Assembly: GCF_902490045.1 (NCBI RefSeq)
Contig: NZ_CABUCJ010000019.1
Location: 1 to 31,910 of the forward strand
Direction: 5' to 3'
DNA from: an uncultured Anaerotruncus sp.
GTDB lineage: Bacteria > Bacillota > Clostridia > Oscillospirales > Ruminococcaceae
Length of the DNA: 31,910 nt
The notes beneath the pieces were generated by a model. The model was not told the origin of the DNA. It made no database searches and worked only from the letters and a program-made list of their open reading frames with translations. Shown here piece after piece: positions 25,364-31,910 of the stretch; position 1 is the first letter of the stretch; every line of letters begins with the position of its first letter. The translations under genes and the position numbers were made by a program.

Positions 25364-26268
25364 AGGGCAGCAGTTTCGGGTACCTCATCAAAGAGGGCGC
25401 CAAGAGCATCTACGCGAACCGGCTGATGTCGTTCGCGTCGATCGGCACGCTGGTGGCGTGCATGCTCCTGATCGGCGCCTCGATGCTTTTTTCGATGAAC
25501 GTCAACAAGATCGTCGGCTTCGCGGAGACCCAGAACGAGGTCGTGGTCCAGCTGGAGGACGGCCTCGACGAGGAACGGATCGCGGACGTCGGGCTGGAGC
25601 TCGGGCTCGTGGACAACATCTATGACCAGCGGTTCGTCTCGAAGGACGAGCTGCTGGAGGAGCAGAAGGCCAAGTCCCCCGAGCTGGAGGACCTGCTCAC
25701 CGGCCTGGAGGGGGACCAGAACCCCCTCTTCAACTACTACAGCGTGCGCGTGAAGGACCTGTCGGTCCTCACCGGCACGGTCATGCGGCTTGAATCGATC
25801 TCGGGGGTTTCCGCGGTGCGCGCCCCCGACGCGGTCGCTGAGGCGTTTTCCAGCATCAAGCGCGCGGTGTCGGTCAGCGGCATGTTTATCGTCGCCATCC
25901 TCATCGTCGTGTCGCTGGTCATCATCGCCAACACGATCAAGGTCACCGTCTTCAACCGGCGCAAGGAGATCAATATCATGAAGTACGTCGGCGCGACCGA
26001 CGCCTTCATCCGGCTGCCCTTCTTCGTCGAGGGGTTCCTGCTCGGGCTGCTCTCCGCGCTGCTCGCCTTCGGACTGCTGTGGGTCGGCTACAACTATGTG
26101 CTCGACGCGGTGTCTCTCAATCCCTCCTCCTTCATCCAGTCGGCCTATCAGAACACGATCCCCTTCGAGGAGGTCGCGCTCGAGCTGCTGGCCTGGTTCG
26201 CGGGCGGAGGCATCGGGATCGGCGTGTTCGGCAGCATGTTCTTTGTGAACAGATACCTGAAAGTATGA
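25360..26268 (+). CDS. ftsX: Cell-division permease-like protein FtsX
   Basis: The membrane partner of FtsE. Of 302 residues, TM1 (about 27-47) is followed by an extracytoplasmic domain (about 48-168) that would contact the hydrolase, then three helices (about 175-196, 222-250 and 278-298) with the FtsX signature KVTVFNRRKEINIMKYVGAT between TM2 and TM3. The domain size is normal for Gram-positive FtsX. The ATG at 25360 overlaps the ftsE stop by 4 bp. The M23 endopeptidase gene follows after 37 bp. Confidence 0.95.
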   Translation: MKGSSFGYLIKEGAKSIYANRLMSFASIGTLVACMLLIGASMLFSMNVNKIVGFAETQNEVVVQLEDGLDEERIADVGLELGLVDNIYDQRFVSKDELLEEQKAKSPELEDLLTGLEGDQNPLFNYYSVRVKDLSVLTGTVMRLESISGVSAVRAPDAVAEAFSSIKRAVSVSGMFIVAILIVVSLVIIANTIKVTVFNRRKEINIMKYVGATDAFIRLPFFVEGFLLGLLSALLAFGLLWVGYNYVLDAVSLNPSSFIQSAYQNTIPFEEVALELLAWFAGGGIGIGVFGSMFFVNRYLKV

Positions 26269-26305
26269 CCTCCGCTGGGGCGGATGGCGGAAAGGGGGCC
26301 TGGAA

Positions 26306-27535
26306 GTGGGCGAAAAGGGCAAACGCGTCTTCGCGTGGATGATGGCGCTGCTCATGGCGGTCATGGTCGTGGCGCCGACCGTATCGATTCTGGCGCACGC
26401 GGCCGACGACGAGGAATACGAGGACGATTACGACGAGGACGAGTCTGACCTCCAGGACATGCTCGACCGTCTCAACAGCAAATACAAGAAGCTGCAGGAG
26501 CAGAACAACGCCGTGCAGCAGAAGATCAACGCGGCCGCTTCCGAAAAGCAGAAGCAGGTCGTCATCAAGCAGGAGATCGACGGGCAGATCAACACGACGA
26601 TCGAGCAGATCGACACGCTCGACGAGCGGATCACGGTGCTCGAGCAGCGGATCGCGGAGAAGACCCGCGAAATGTCCGCGAAGCAGAAGGAGATCGACGA
26701 AAACTTCTCCCTCTACCAGCAGCGGCTGCGCGCGATGTGCTCGCTGCAGGGGACAAGCACCCTCGGCCTCATGCTCGGGGTGGACGACTTTTCCGACATG
26801 CTGCTGCGCACCGAGGTCGTGACCGCCGTGGCGCAGCATGACACCGACCTAATCAACGAGCTCAAGGAGCAGAAGGCGGAGCTCGAGGCGATCAAGAAGG
26901 AGATCGAGGGCGATAAGACCTCCGTCGAGGAGGACAAGCGCGAGACGGTCTCCAAACAGGAAGAGCTCAAGGCCCAGCAGGCGACCGCCGTTTCGCGGAT
27001 CCAGGACATCGCCGCCCAGGAGCAGGAGTTCCTGGCCAACAAGGCCGAGCTCACCAAGCAGATGCAGCAGGTCCAGGCGGAAATTTCTGCGATCATCGCG
27101 GAGATCAACAAGACCTCCCTCAATACGAAATATATCGGCGGCGGCATGGCGTGGCCCTCCGCCTCCCTCTTCCAGGTGACCTGCCCCTACGGCTCCCGCT
27201 TCGGCGGCAGCGACTTCCACACGGGCATCGACATCTCGGGCGGTGGCGCCTACGGCTCGCCCGTGCTCGCGGCCAACTCGGGCACCGTCAAGGTCGCCAA
27301 TACCGCCGTCACCTCCGGCTGGGGCTACGGCAAATATGTCATCATCGACCACGGCGGCGGCATCCAGACCCTCTATGGGCATATGAGCGCGCTTTCCGTC
27401 TCGGTGGGAGACGTGGTGGCGCAGGGCCAGAAGATCGGCGAGGTCGGCTCGACCGGCTGGTCGACCGGCCCGCACATCCACTTTGAAATCCGCGTCAACA
27501 ACAAGGCGGTCAACCCGCAGGGCTGGTCCCCGTGA
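26306..27535 (+). CDS. Secreted coiled-coil M23 endopeptidase (FtsEX-dependent type)
   Basis: A 409-residue secreted peptidoglycan hydrolase. A signal peptide (about residues 1-32, cleavage after AHA) is followed by a strongly acidic stretch (DDEEYEDDYDEDESD), then long coiled coils (about 50-130 and 165-270). The M23/LytM domain is at about 285-405. The zinc ligands are intact: HTGID (H305, D309) and HIH (H390, H392), plus YGHM. The catalytic domain is therefore likely active, unlike the degenerate LytM of E. coli EnvC. The layout resembles the FtsEX-controlled hydrolases of Gram-positive bacteria (PcsB/CwlO role, different catalytic domain). The GTG start at 26306 has AGGGGG upstream. Confidence 0.9.
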   Translation: MGEKGKRVFAWMMALLMAVMVVAPTVSILAHAADDEEYEDDYDEDESDLQDMLDRLNSKYKKLQEQNNAVQQKINAAASEKQKQVVIKQEIDGQINTTIEQIDTLDERITVLEQRIAEKTREMSAKQKEIDENFSLYQQRLRAMCSLQGTSTLGLMLGVDDFSDMLLRTEVVTAVAQHDTDLINELKEQKAELEAIKKEIEGDKTSVEEDKRETVSKQEELKAQQATAVSRIQDIAAQEQEFLANKAELTKQMQQVQAEISAIIAEINKTSLNTKYIGGGMAWPSASLFQVTCPYGSRFGGSDFHTGIDISGGGAYGSPVLAANSGTVKVANTAVTSGWGYGKYVIIDHGGGIQTLYGHMSALSVSVGDVVAQGQKIGEVGSTGWSTGPHIHFEIRVNNKAVNPQGWSP

Positions 27536-27560
27536 CGTGAATATGGGAGAACCTTCCGGT

Positions 27561-27585
27561 GAAGGGCGGAGACTCTCCGCCCTTC
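27561..27585 (+). promoter_or_regulatory. mRNA hairpin between the M23 and S41 genes
   Basis: GAAGGGCGG (27561-27569) and CCGCCCTTC (27577-27585) form a 9-bp stem with no T-tract, so it is not a standard terminator. It could be an RNA-processing or stability element that changes the ratio of the two products. The rest of 27586-27712 is GC-rich with no gene. Confidence 0.45.
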
Positions 27586-27712
27586 GCGTTGTCCGGCGCG
27601 GCCGCGCCGGGCGGCGGCCGGATTTGGCGGGGGCCGCGCCGCGGCCTTCGCGGACACAGCGGCCGGCCTGCCCCGCCCGGGCGGCACGACGCAGGCCGAA
27701 AGGAGACGACTG

Positions 27713-29542
27713 ATGAGCAAAAAGATTTCTTTGGGCGCGGCGATCGCGTTTACGGTGATCGTCATCACGGCGACGATCACGATGACGTGGCTTTTTGCCC
27801 GGCGCAGCTTTGACGAGACCGCCTATAACCTCAGCGAGCGCGAGGCGATGTACTCCAAGCTCGCCGAGGTGGACGACTACGTGCGGCAGAACTACACCGG
27901 CGCGATCGGGGAGGGCGAGCTGGTCAACCAGCTCGTCGCCGGCTACCTGAACGGCACGGGGGACGCGTACGCGCGCTATTACGACGCGGCCGCCTACGCG
28001 CGCCTTAAACAGAGCTACAACGACCAGCGGGTGCAGATCGGCATCGTGCCCAAGATGGACGAGAGCGGATACATCGTCGTCGACGAGGTCTATCCCGATT
28101 CGCCCGCGCAGGCCGCCGGGCTGCAGCAGGGCGACCTGATCGTGCGCATCGACGAGACCGACATCACCGCCGAAAACTACAGCGAGGCGGTTTCGATGCT
28201 CTACGGCGCGGCGGGTACCAAGATGAACATCGTCGTGCGCCGCGGCGTCGAGGACAGCACGCTGCCCGACATGACCCGCCGCTTCGTCGAGGTCCCGTCG
28301 GTCTATTCCTCCATGCTCGAAAACCAGATCGGCCTGGTCGTCATCAAGGACTTCGCCGACAACACCCCCGACCAGTTCACCAAGCAGGTGGACAGGCTGA
28401 TCGACGAGGGGGCGCAGGGCCTCGTGTTCGACGTGCGCGGGGTCGGCATCACCTCCTCCGGCACCTCCGCCCTCGATTCGGTGGCCGAGGCGCTCGACAA
28501 GCTGCTCCCCTCCGGGGTGCTCGCCTCGACCGTCGACAAGACGGGACGGGTGGAAAACACCAAGATTTCCGACGCGCGGGAGGTCACCCTCCCGATGGCG
28601 GTGCTCATCAATGAAAAGACGTCGGGGGAGTCCGAGCTCTTCGCGGCGGTCATCCGCGACTACAACAAGGGCAAGCTCATCGGCCAGAAGACCGCCGGCA
28701 AGGGGACGATGCAGCGCATCTTCCCGCTGACCGACGGCAGCGCGATCGAGATCACGACGGCGGTTTACAACCCGCCGACCAGCCCGAGCTTTGACGGCGA
28801 GGGGGTGCGGCCCGACTTCGAGGTCAAGATGAACGACGATTCGATGCCGGGGAACCTGCTGACCGACCCGCAGCTCCAGAAGGCGGTGGATTCGATCATC
28901 TCGACCATCCGCATGAATATGACGGCCACCGGACAGGAGCCGGAGGAGAGCGGCGGCACGTCGTCCGCGGCGCCGCTGCCCGACGCGGCGTACGCGAGCT
29001 CCTCCGCCGAGGAGCCGCAGGACGCGGAATCCTCCGAGGCGGATTCCTCCGGTGTGGAATCGTCCGAAGCGGAATCGTCCGGGGAGGCGTCCTCCGACGC
29101 GGAGGAACCGCAGGAGGCGTCGGACGAGGCTTCCTCCGGGGAGGATGAGGCTTCGTCGAGCGAGCCGGAGCCCGAAGCCGAACCGGAACCGGCGCGCGAG
29201 CCGCTCGACCTGACGGAGTTCAGCGCCGCGATCGACCTGCTGGCGGGGCTCACCTTCGAGGTGCCCGAGCCTCCCGCGCCTCCCGCGCAGTCCGAGGCGC
29301 CCGCCGCGAGCGAGCCTCCCGAGAGCCAGCCGGCCGAGTCCCAGCCCGCGGAGAGCGAGGCCCCCGCCGAATCGCAGGCGGAAAGCCAGCCGCCCGCGGA
29401 GTCCTCCGGGGCGGAGAGCGGTTCGGAGGGTTCATCCTCCGGGGAGGCCGCGGCTTCCGGGGATGAGGAGGCCGAATCGTCCAGCGAGGCTTCCTCCGCG
29501 CCGCCCGCCCGGCTCGGGGCGTTCTCCAGCGGCAACAGATAA
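27713..29542 (+). CDS. S41/PDZ (CtpA-like) protein lacking the catalytic serine, with a low-complexity tail
   Basis: A 609-residue membrane-anchored homologue of C-terminal processing proteases. It has a TM anchor (about 6-28), a PDZ domain (about 95-180, with GIVPKMDESGYIVVDEVYPD), and an S41 domain (about 205-390). The usual S-A-S-A-S-E catalytic segment reads T-S-G-E-S-E (303-308), so Gly305 replaces the catalytic Ser of Tsp (S430). Lys330 in AGKGTMQ and Asp316 remain, but the DLRxNPGG loop is replaced by DVRGVGITSSG. Residues from about 400 to 609 are rich in Ser, Glu, Ala and Pro, with one more ordered island (LDLTEFSAAIDLLAGLTFEV). An AAAGGAG site precedes the ATG. It closes the ftsEX operon. 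Confidence 0.85.
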   Translation: MSKKISLGAAIAFTVIVITATITMTWLFARRSFDETAYNLSEREAMYSKLAEVDDYVRQNYTGAIGEGELVNQLVAGYLNGTGDAYARYYDAAAYARLKQSYNDQRVQIGIVPKMDESGYIVVDEVYPDSPAQAAGLQQGDLIVRIDETDITAENYSEAVSMLYGAAGTKMNIVVRRGVEDSTLPDMTRRFVEVPSVYSSMLENQIGLVVIKDFADNTPDQFTKQVDRLIDEGAQGLVFDVRGVGITSSGTSALDSVAEALDKLLPSGVLASTVDKTGRVENTKISDAREVTLPMAVLINEKTSGESELFAAVIRDYNKGKLIGQKTAGKGTMQRIFPLTDGSAIEITTAVYNPPTSPSFDGEGVRPDFEVKMNDDSMPGNLLTDPQLQKAVDSIISTIRMNMTATGQEPEESGGTSSAAPLPDAAYASSSAEEPQDAESSEADSSGVESSEAESSGEASSDAEEPQEASDEASSGEDEASSSEPEPEAEPEPAREPLDLTEFSAAIDLLAGLTFEVPEPPAPPAQSEAPAASEPPESQPAESQPAESEAPAESQAESQPPAESSGAESGSEGSSSGEAAASGDEEAESSSEASSAPPARLGAFSSGNR

Positions 29543-29553
29543 TCGAAGCGCCG

Positions 29554-29584
29554 GGGCGGCCGCCGAAGGGCGGCCGCCCTTTTT
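29554..29584 (+). terminator. Terminator of the ftsEX operon
   Basis: Perfect 11-bp arms (29554-29564 and 29569-29579), loop GAAG, then TTTTT. Confidence 0.9.
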
Positions 29585-29730
29585 GCACGCCCGCGAAAGC
29601 GGCCCGGCGGGGGAAAACGGCGGGCGCGCGCATATCCCGCGCGGCCGGGACATAAGATGAAGGGACAGGTCGTGGACGGGGAGGAGGAAAAGATTACCTG
29701 TCAACAATTCCTTAAAAAATGTTTGGACGC

Positions 29731-29759
29731 TTGACATATTTGAACGTTTTGACTATAAT
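29731..29759 (+). promoter_or_regulatory. Consensus sigma-A promoter of greA
   Basis: TTGACA (29731-29736), a 17-bp spacer and TATAAT (29754-29759), all perfect. The predicted start near 29766 gives a leader of about 135 nt in which I see no terminator or known riboswitch. Confidence 0.92.
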
Positions 29760-29901
29760 ACTAACCATTGCTATACGTCTGGCTGCAAAACGCGCGCGAG
29801 AAGCGGGAAGACCCGATGTCCGCGCCGCCGGGGGTATGTGCTTTTTTCGTATCTGCGGGATTTCGTGAAGGAACCAAATGCTCTGTAAAGGAGAATGGGA
29901 T

Positions 29902-30375
29902 ATGGCAACTGAAATGTTAATGACACAAGAGGGCTACGAGGCGCTCAAAAAGGAACTCAATGAACTCAAGAGCGTGACCAGGGGGGAGATCTCCGAAAAG
30001 ATCCGCGTGGCGCGCGGGTTCGGCGACCTGTCGGAGAACAGCGAGTACGACGAGGCCAAGAACGAGCAGGCGGTCGTCGAGGCGCGCATCAAAAAGCTGG
30101 AGGACCAGCTCAAGAACGTCAAGATCATCAGCCGGGACGAGATCTCCACCGACGCCGTTTCGGTCGGGTGCAGGGTCAAAATCCTCGACGTCGACTTCGA
30201 CGAGGAGATGGAGTACGTCATCGCCAGCTCGGTCGAGTCGCATTCCGATCTCGACGCGATCTCCGACGAGTCGCCGGTCGGCAAGGGCCTCATCGGCCAC
30301 AAGGTGGGCGATGTGGTGGAAATTCAGGCGCCCGCCGCTGTTTTGAAACTGAAGATTCTCGAGATCAGCCGGTAA
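29902..30375 (+). CDS. greA: Transcription elongation factor GreA
   Basis: Binds the RNA polymerase secondary channel and stimulates cleavage of backtracked RNA. The 157 residues contain an N-terminal coiled coil with FGDLSENSEYDEAKNEQ, equivalent to the GreA tip motif whose acidic residues (D, E) direct cleavage, and a C-terminal FKBP-like domain ending VGDVVEIQAP. The start is ATG 29902, 8 nt after AAAGGAG; the frame extends to 29878, but that upstream ATG has no site. It has a near-perfect promoter, so strong constitutive expression is expected. Confidence 0.96.
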   Translation: MATEMLMTQEGYEALKKELNELKSVTRGEISEKIRVARGFGDLSENSEYDEAKNEQAVVEARIKKLEDQLKNVKIISRDEISTDAVSVGCRVKILDVDFDEEMEYVIASSVESHSDLDAISDESPVGKGLIGHKVGDVVEIQAPAAVLKLKILEISR

Positions 30376-30393
30376 GCAGAGTAAATATTTTGT

Positions 30394-30424
30394 AAAAGCG
30401 GGCTTTGCAAGAGCCCGCTTTTTT
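30394..30424 (+). terminator. Terminator of greA
   Basis: AAAAGCGGGCT (30394-30404) and AGCCCGCTTTT (30412-30422) around TTGCAAG, with six Ts at 30419-30424. Confidence 0.92.
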
Positions 30425-30432
30425 GTTATAAT
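30405..30432 (+). promoter_or_regulatory. Promoter of lysS nested in the greA terminator
   Basis: TTGCAA (30405-30410) lies in the terminator loop, and an extended -10 TGTTATAAT (hexamer 30427-30432) follows immediately after the T-tract, spacer 16 bp. The leader before the lysS ATG is about 70 nt. Confidence 0.7.
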
Positions 30433-30508
30433 AGCCGCATGGCAGATGGGCCGCCGCCCGCGCTGAGTCCGGGCGCGGGGCCCGCAACAGGTAAAGGATG
30501 TGCATACG

Positions 30509-31910
30509 ATGGAAGAATCCCGCAGCCTCCCGGAGGCGGAGCTGACCGAGCAGGAGGAACAGCAGAAGCTGTCCGAGGTCCTGCAGATCCGGCGCGACAA
30601 GCTGGAGTCGTTGAAGGCCGAGGGGAAGAACCCCTTTGAAATTACCACCTACAGCCGCACCGCCTACGCGCGGCAGATCGTCGACCGCTTTGAGGAGCTG
30701 GAGGGACGGGAGGTGTCCATCGCGGGGCGCATGATGAGCCGCCGCATCATGGGCAAGGCCTCCTTCCTCGACCTGCGCGACGCCTCCGGCCGGGTGCAGA
30801 GCTATGTGCGCCGCGATGAGGTGGGCGACGAGCGGTACGCCGATTTCAAGAAATGGGACATCGGCGACATCGTCGGCATCCGCGGCGAGGTCTTCCGCAC
30901 CCAGAAGGGGGAGATCTCGGTCAAGGCGCAGGAGATCGTGCTCCTCTCCAAATCCCTGCTGCCGCTGCCCGAGAAGTGGCACGGCCTCAAGGACACCGAG
31001 CTGCGCTACCGCCAGCGGTATGTCGACCTCATCGTGAGCCCCGAGGTCAAGGAGACCTTCGTTAAGCGCTCGAAGATCATCACCGCCATCCGCAGCTACC
31101 TTGACGGGCTGGGCTTCCTCGAGGTCGAGACCCCCGTGCTCCACACGATCGCGGGCGGCGCGGCCGCGCGGCCGTTCATCACCCACCACAACGCCCTCGA
31201 CATCGACATGTACATGCGCATCGCGCTCGAGCTGCACCTGAAAAGGCTGATCGTCGGCGGCTTCGATAAGGTGTACGAGATCGGGCGGGTCTTCCGCAAC
31301 GAGGGCATCGACACCCGCCACAACCCCGAGTTCACCCTGCTCGAGCTCTACGAGGCGTACACCGACTACCACGGCATGATGGACATCACCGAGGGGCTTA
31401 TCCGCCACTGCGCGCACGCGGTGCTCGGCACCGGCGTCATCCGGTACGGCGACGTGGAGATCGACCTCGACAAGCCGTTCGAGCGCCTCACGATGCGCGA
31501 CGCGGTCAAAAAGTACAGCGGCGTCGACTTCGCGGAGGTGGAGACCCTCGAGCAGGCGCGCGCGCTCGCGAAGGAGCACCACATCGAATATGAGCAGCGC
31601 CACGGCAAGGGGGATATTCTGAGCCTCTTCTTCGAAGAATACTGCGAGGAGCACCTGATCCAGCCGGTCTTCATCACCGACCATCCGGTGGATATCTCGC
31701 CGCTTTCCAAGCGCAAGCCGGAGGACCCCGAGTACACCGAGCGGTTCGAGCTCTTCATCCTCGGCAGGGAGCACGCCAACGCGTTCAGCGAGCTCAACGA
31801 CCCGATCGACCAGCGCGGCCGGTTCGAGCACCAGGCGGCGCTCAAGGCCGCGGGCGACGAGGAGGCCACCGACGTGGACGAGGACTTCCTCACGGCGCTT
31901 GAATACGGCA
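30509..31910 (+). CDS. lysS: Lysyl-tRNA synthetase, class II (3' end beyond the window)
   Basis: Charges tRNA-Lys with lysine. The window holds 467 codons of a family normally about 500 residues long. An OB-fold anticodon-binding domain (about 55-155) precedes the class II core: motif 1 GFLEVETPVL, motif 2 FRNEGIDTRHNPEFT, and the family segments ELYEAYTDY, TDHPVDISPLSKRK and NAFSELNDP. Motif 3 lies past the edge. AAAGGA is 10 nt upstream of the ATG. The upstream frame starting near 30439 is not the gene. Confidence 0.96.
   Translation, partial: MEESRSLPEAELTEQEEQQKLSEVLQIRRDKLESLKAEGKNPFEITTYSRTAYARQIVDRFEELEGREVSIAGRMMSRRIMGKASFLDLRDASGRVQSYVRRDEVGDERYADFKKWDIGDIVGIRGEVFRTQKGEISVKAQEIVLLSKSLLPLPEKWHGLKDTELRYRQRYVDLIVSPEVKETFVKRSKIITAIRSYLDGLGFLEVETPVLHTIAGGAAARPFITHHNALDIDMYMRIALELHLKRLIVGGFDKVYEIGRVFRNEGIDTRHNPEFTLLELYEAYTDYHGMMDITEGLIRHCAHAVLGTGVIRYGDVEIDLDKPFERLTMRDAVKKYSGVDFAEVETLEQARALAKEHHIEYEQRHGKGDILSLFFEEYCEEHLIQPVFITDHPVDISPLSKRKPEDPEYTERFELFILGREHANAFSELNDPIDQRGRFEHQAALKAAGDEEATDVDEDFLTALEYG

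Noticed and set aside
29657..29734. 25-codon ORF before greA, ending in the -35 of the greA promoter
   Set aside because: No good ribosome-binding site, and it lies upstream of the predicted greA transcript start.

Overview
The window comes from a high-GC (roughly two-thirds G+C by eye), spore-forming member of the Clostridia, most likely the Oscillospiraceae/Ruminococcaceae. The evidence is a SpoIIE sporulation phosphatase, a CdaR-FtsE-FtsX-M23-S41 gene block, a DUF4830-type protein, a second EF-G-like GTPase, and Gram-positive promoters (many extended -10) with strong intrinsic terminators. No rRNA, tRNA, CRISPR array, transposase or phage gene is visible. The replicon is chromosome-like, and most genes are housekeeping.

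Layout. Positions 1-160 hold a hairpin-rich repeat array. From 161 to 2390 (minus) a PLP aminotransferase and trpS form an operon. spoIIE (2617-4956, plus) converges on an unrecognised membrane-anchored protein (4963-5757, minus), which has a consensus promoter. From 8013 down to 5857 a minus-strand operon encodes an OGG1-type 8-oxoguanine glycosylase, a FUSC-like membrane protein and an alpha/beta hydrolase. The gap 8014-8542 carries a candidate structured RNA of about 170 nt with its own promoter and terminator, then a small membrane protein gene. rlmB and a large protein with the architecture of a P1B-type ATPase, but lacking its catalytic motifs, follow (8945-12418). After a hairpin-rich gap comes an EF-G paralogue (12826-14901).

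From 15022 to 21678 lies a signalling island bounded by terminators. It holds a regulator with two GntR-type DNA-binding units, transcribed divergently from a hybrid histidine kinase with two receivers and a PAS-PAS-GGDEF-GAF diguanylate cyclase. A DUF4830-like exported protein and an RsuA-type pseudouridine synthase follow.

From 23540 to 29542 is a cell-division/cell-wall block: a CdaR/PucR-type regulator preceded by two perfect inverted repeats, a short terminator-like attenuator, ftsE and ftsX overlapping by 4 bp, a secreted coiled-coil M23 endopeptidase with intact zinc ligands, and an S41/PDZ protein that has lost the canonical catalytic serine and carries a roughly 200-residue Ser/Glu/Pro/Ala tail. 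FtsEX presumably gates the M23 hydrolase; the S41-like protein may be a non-catalytic PDZ scaffold. The window ends with greA and the first 467 codons of lysS, whose promoter is nested in the greA terminator.

The strongest candidates for undescribed biology are the degenerate P1B-ATPase with a disordered N-terminal tail, the S41 pseudoprotease in the ftsEX operon, the structured RNA at 8119-8290, and the dual-GntR/hybrid-kinase/cyclase module. All functional statements are read from the sequence and from remembered family motifs; no database search was run.
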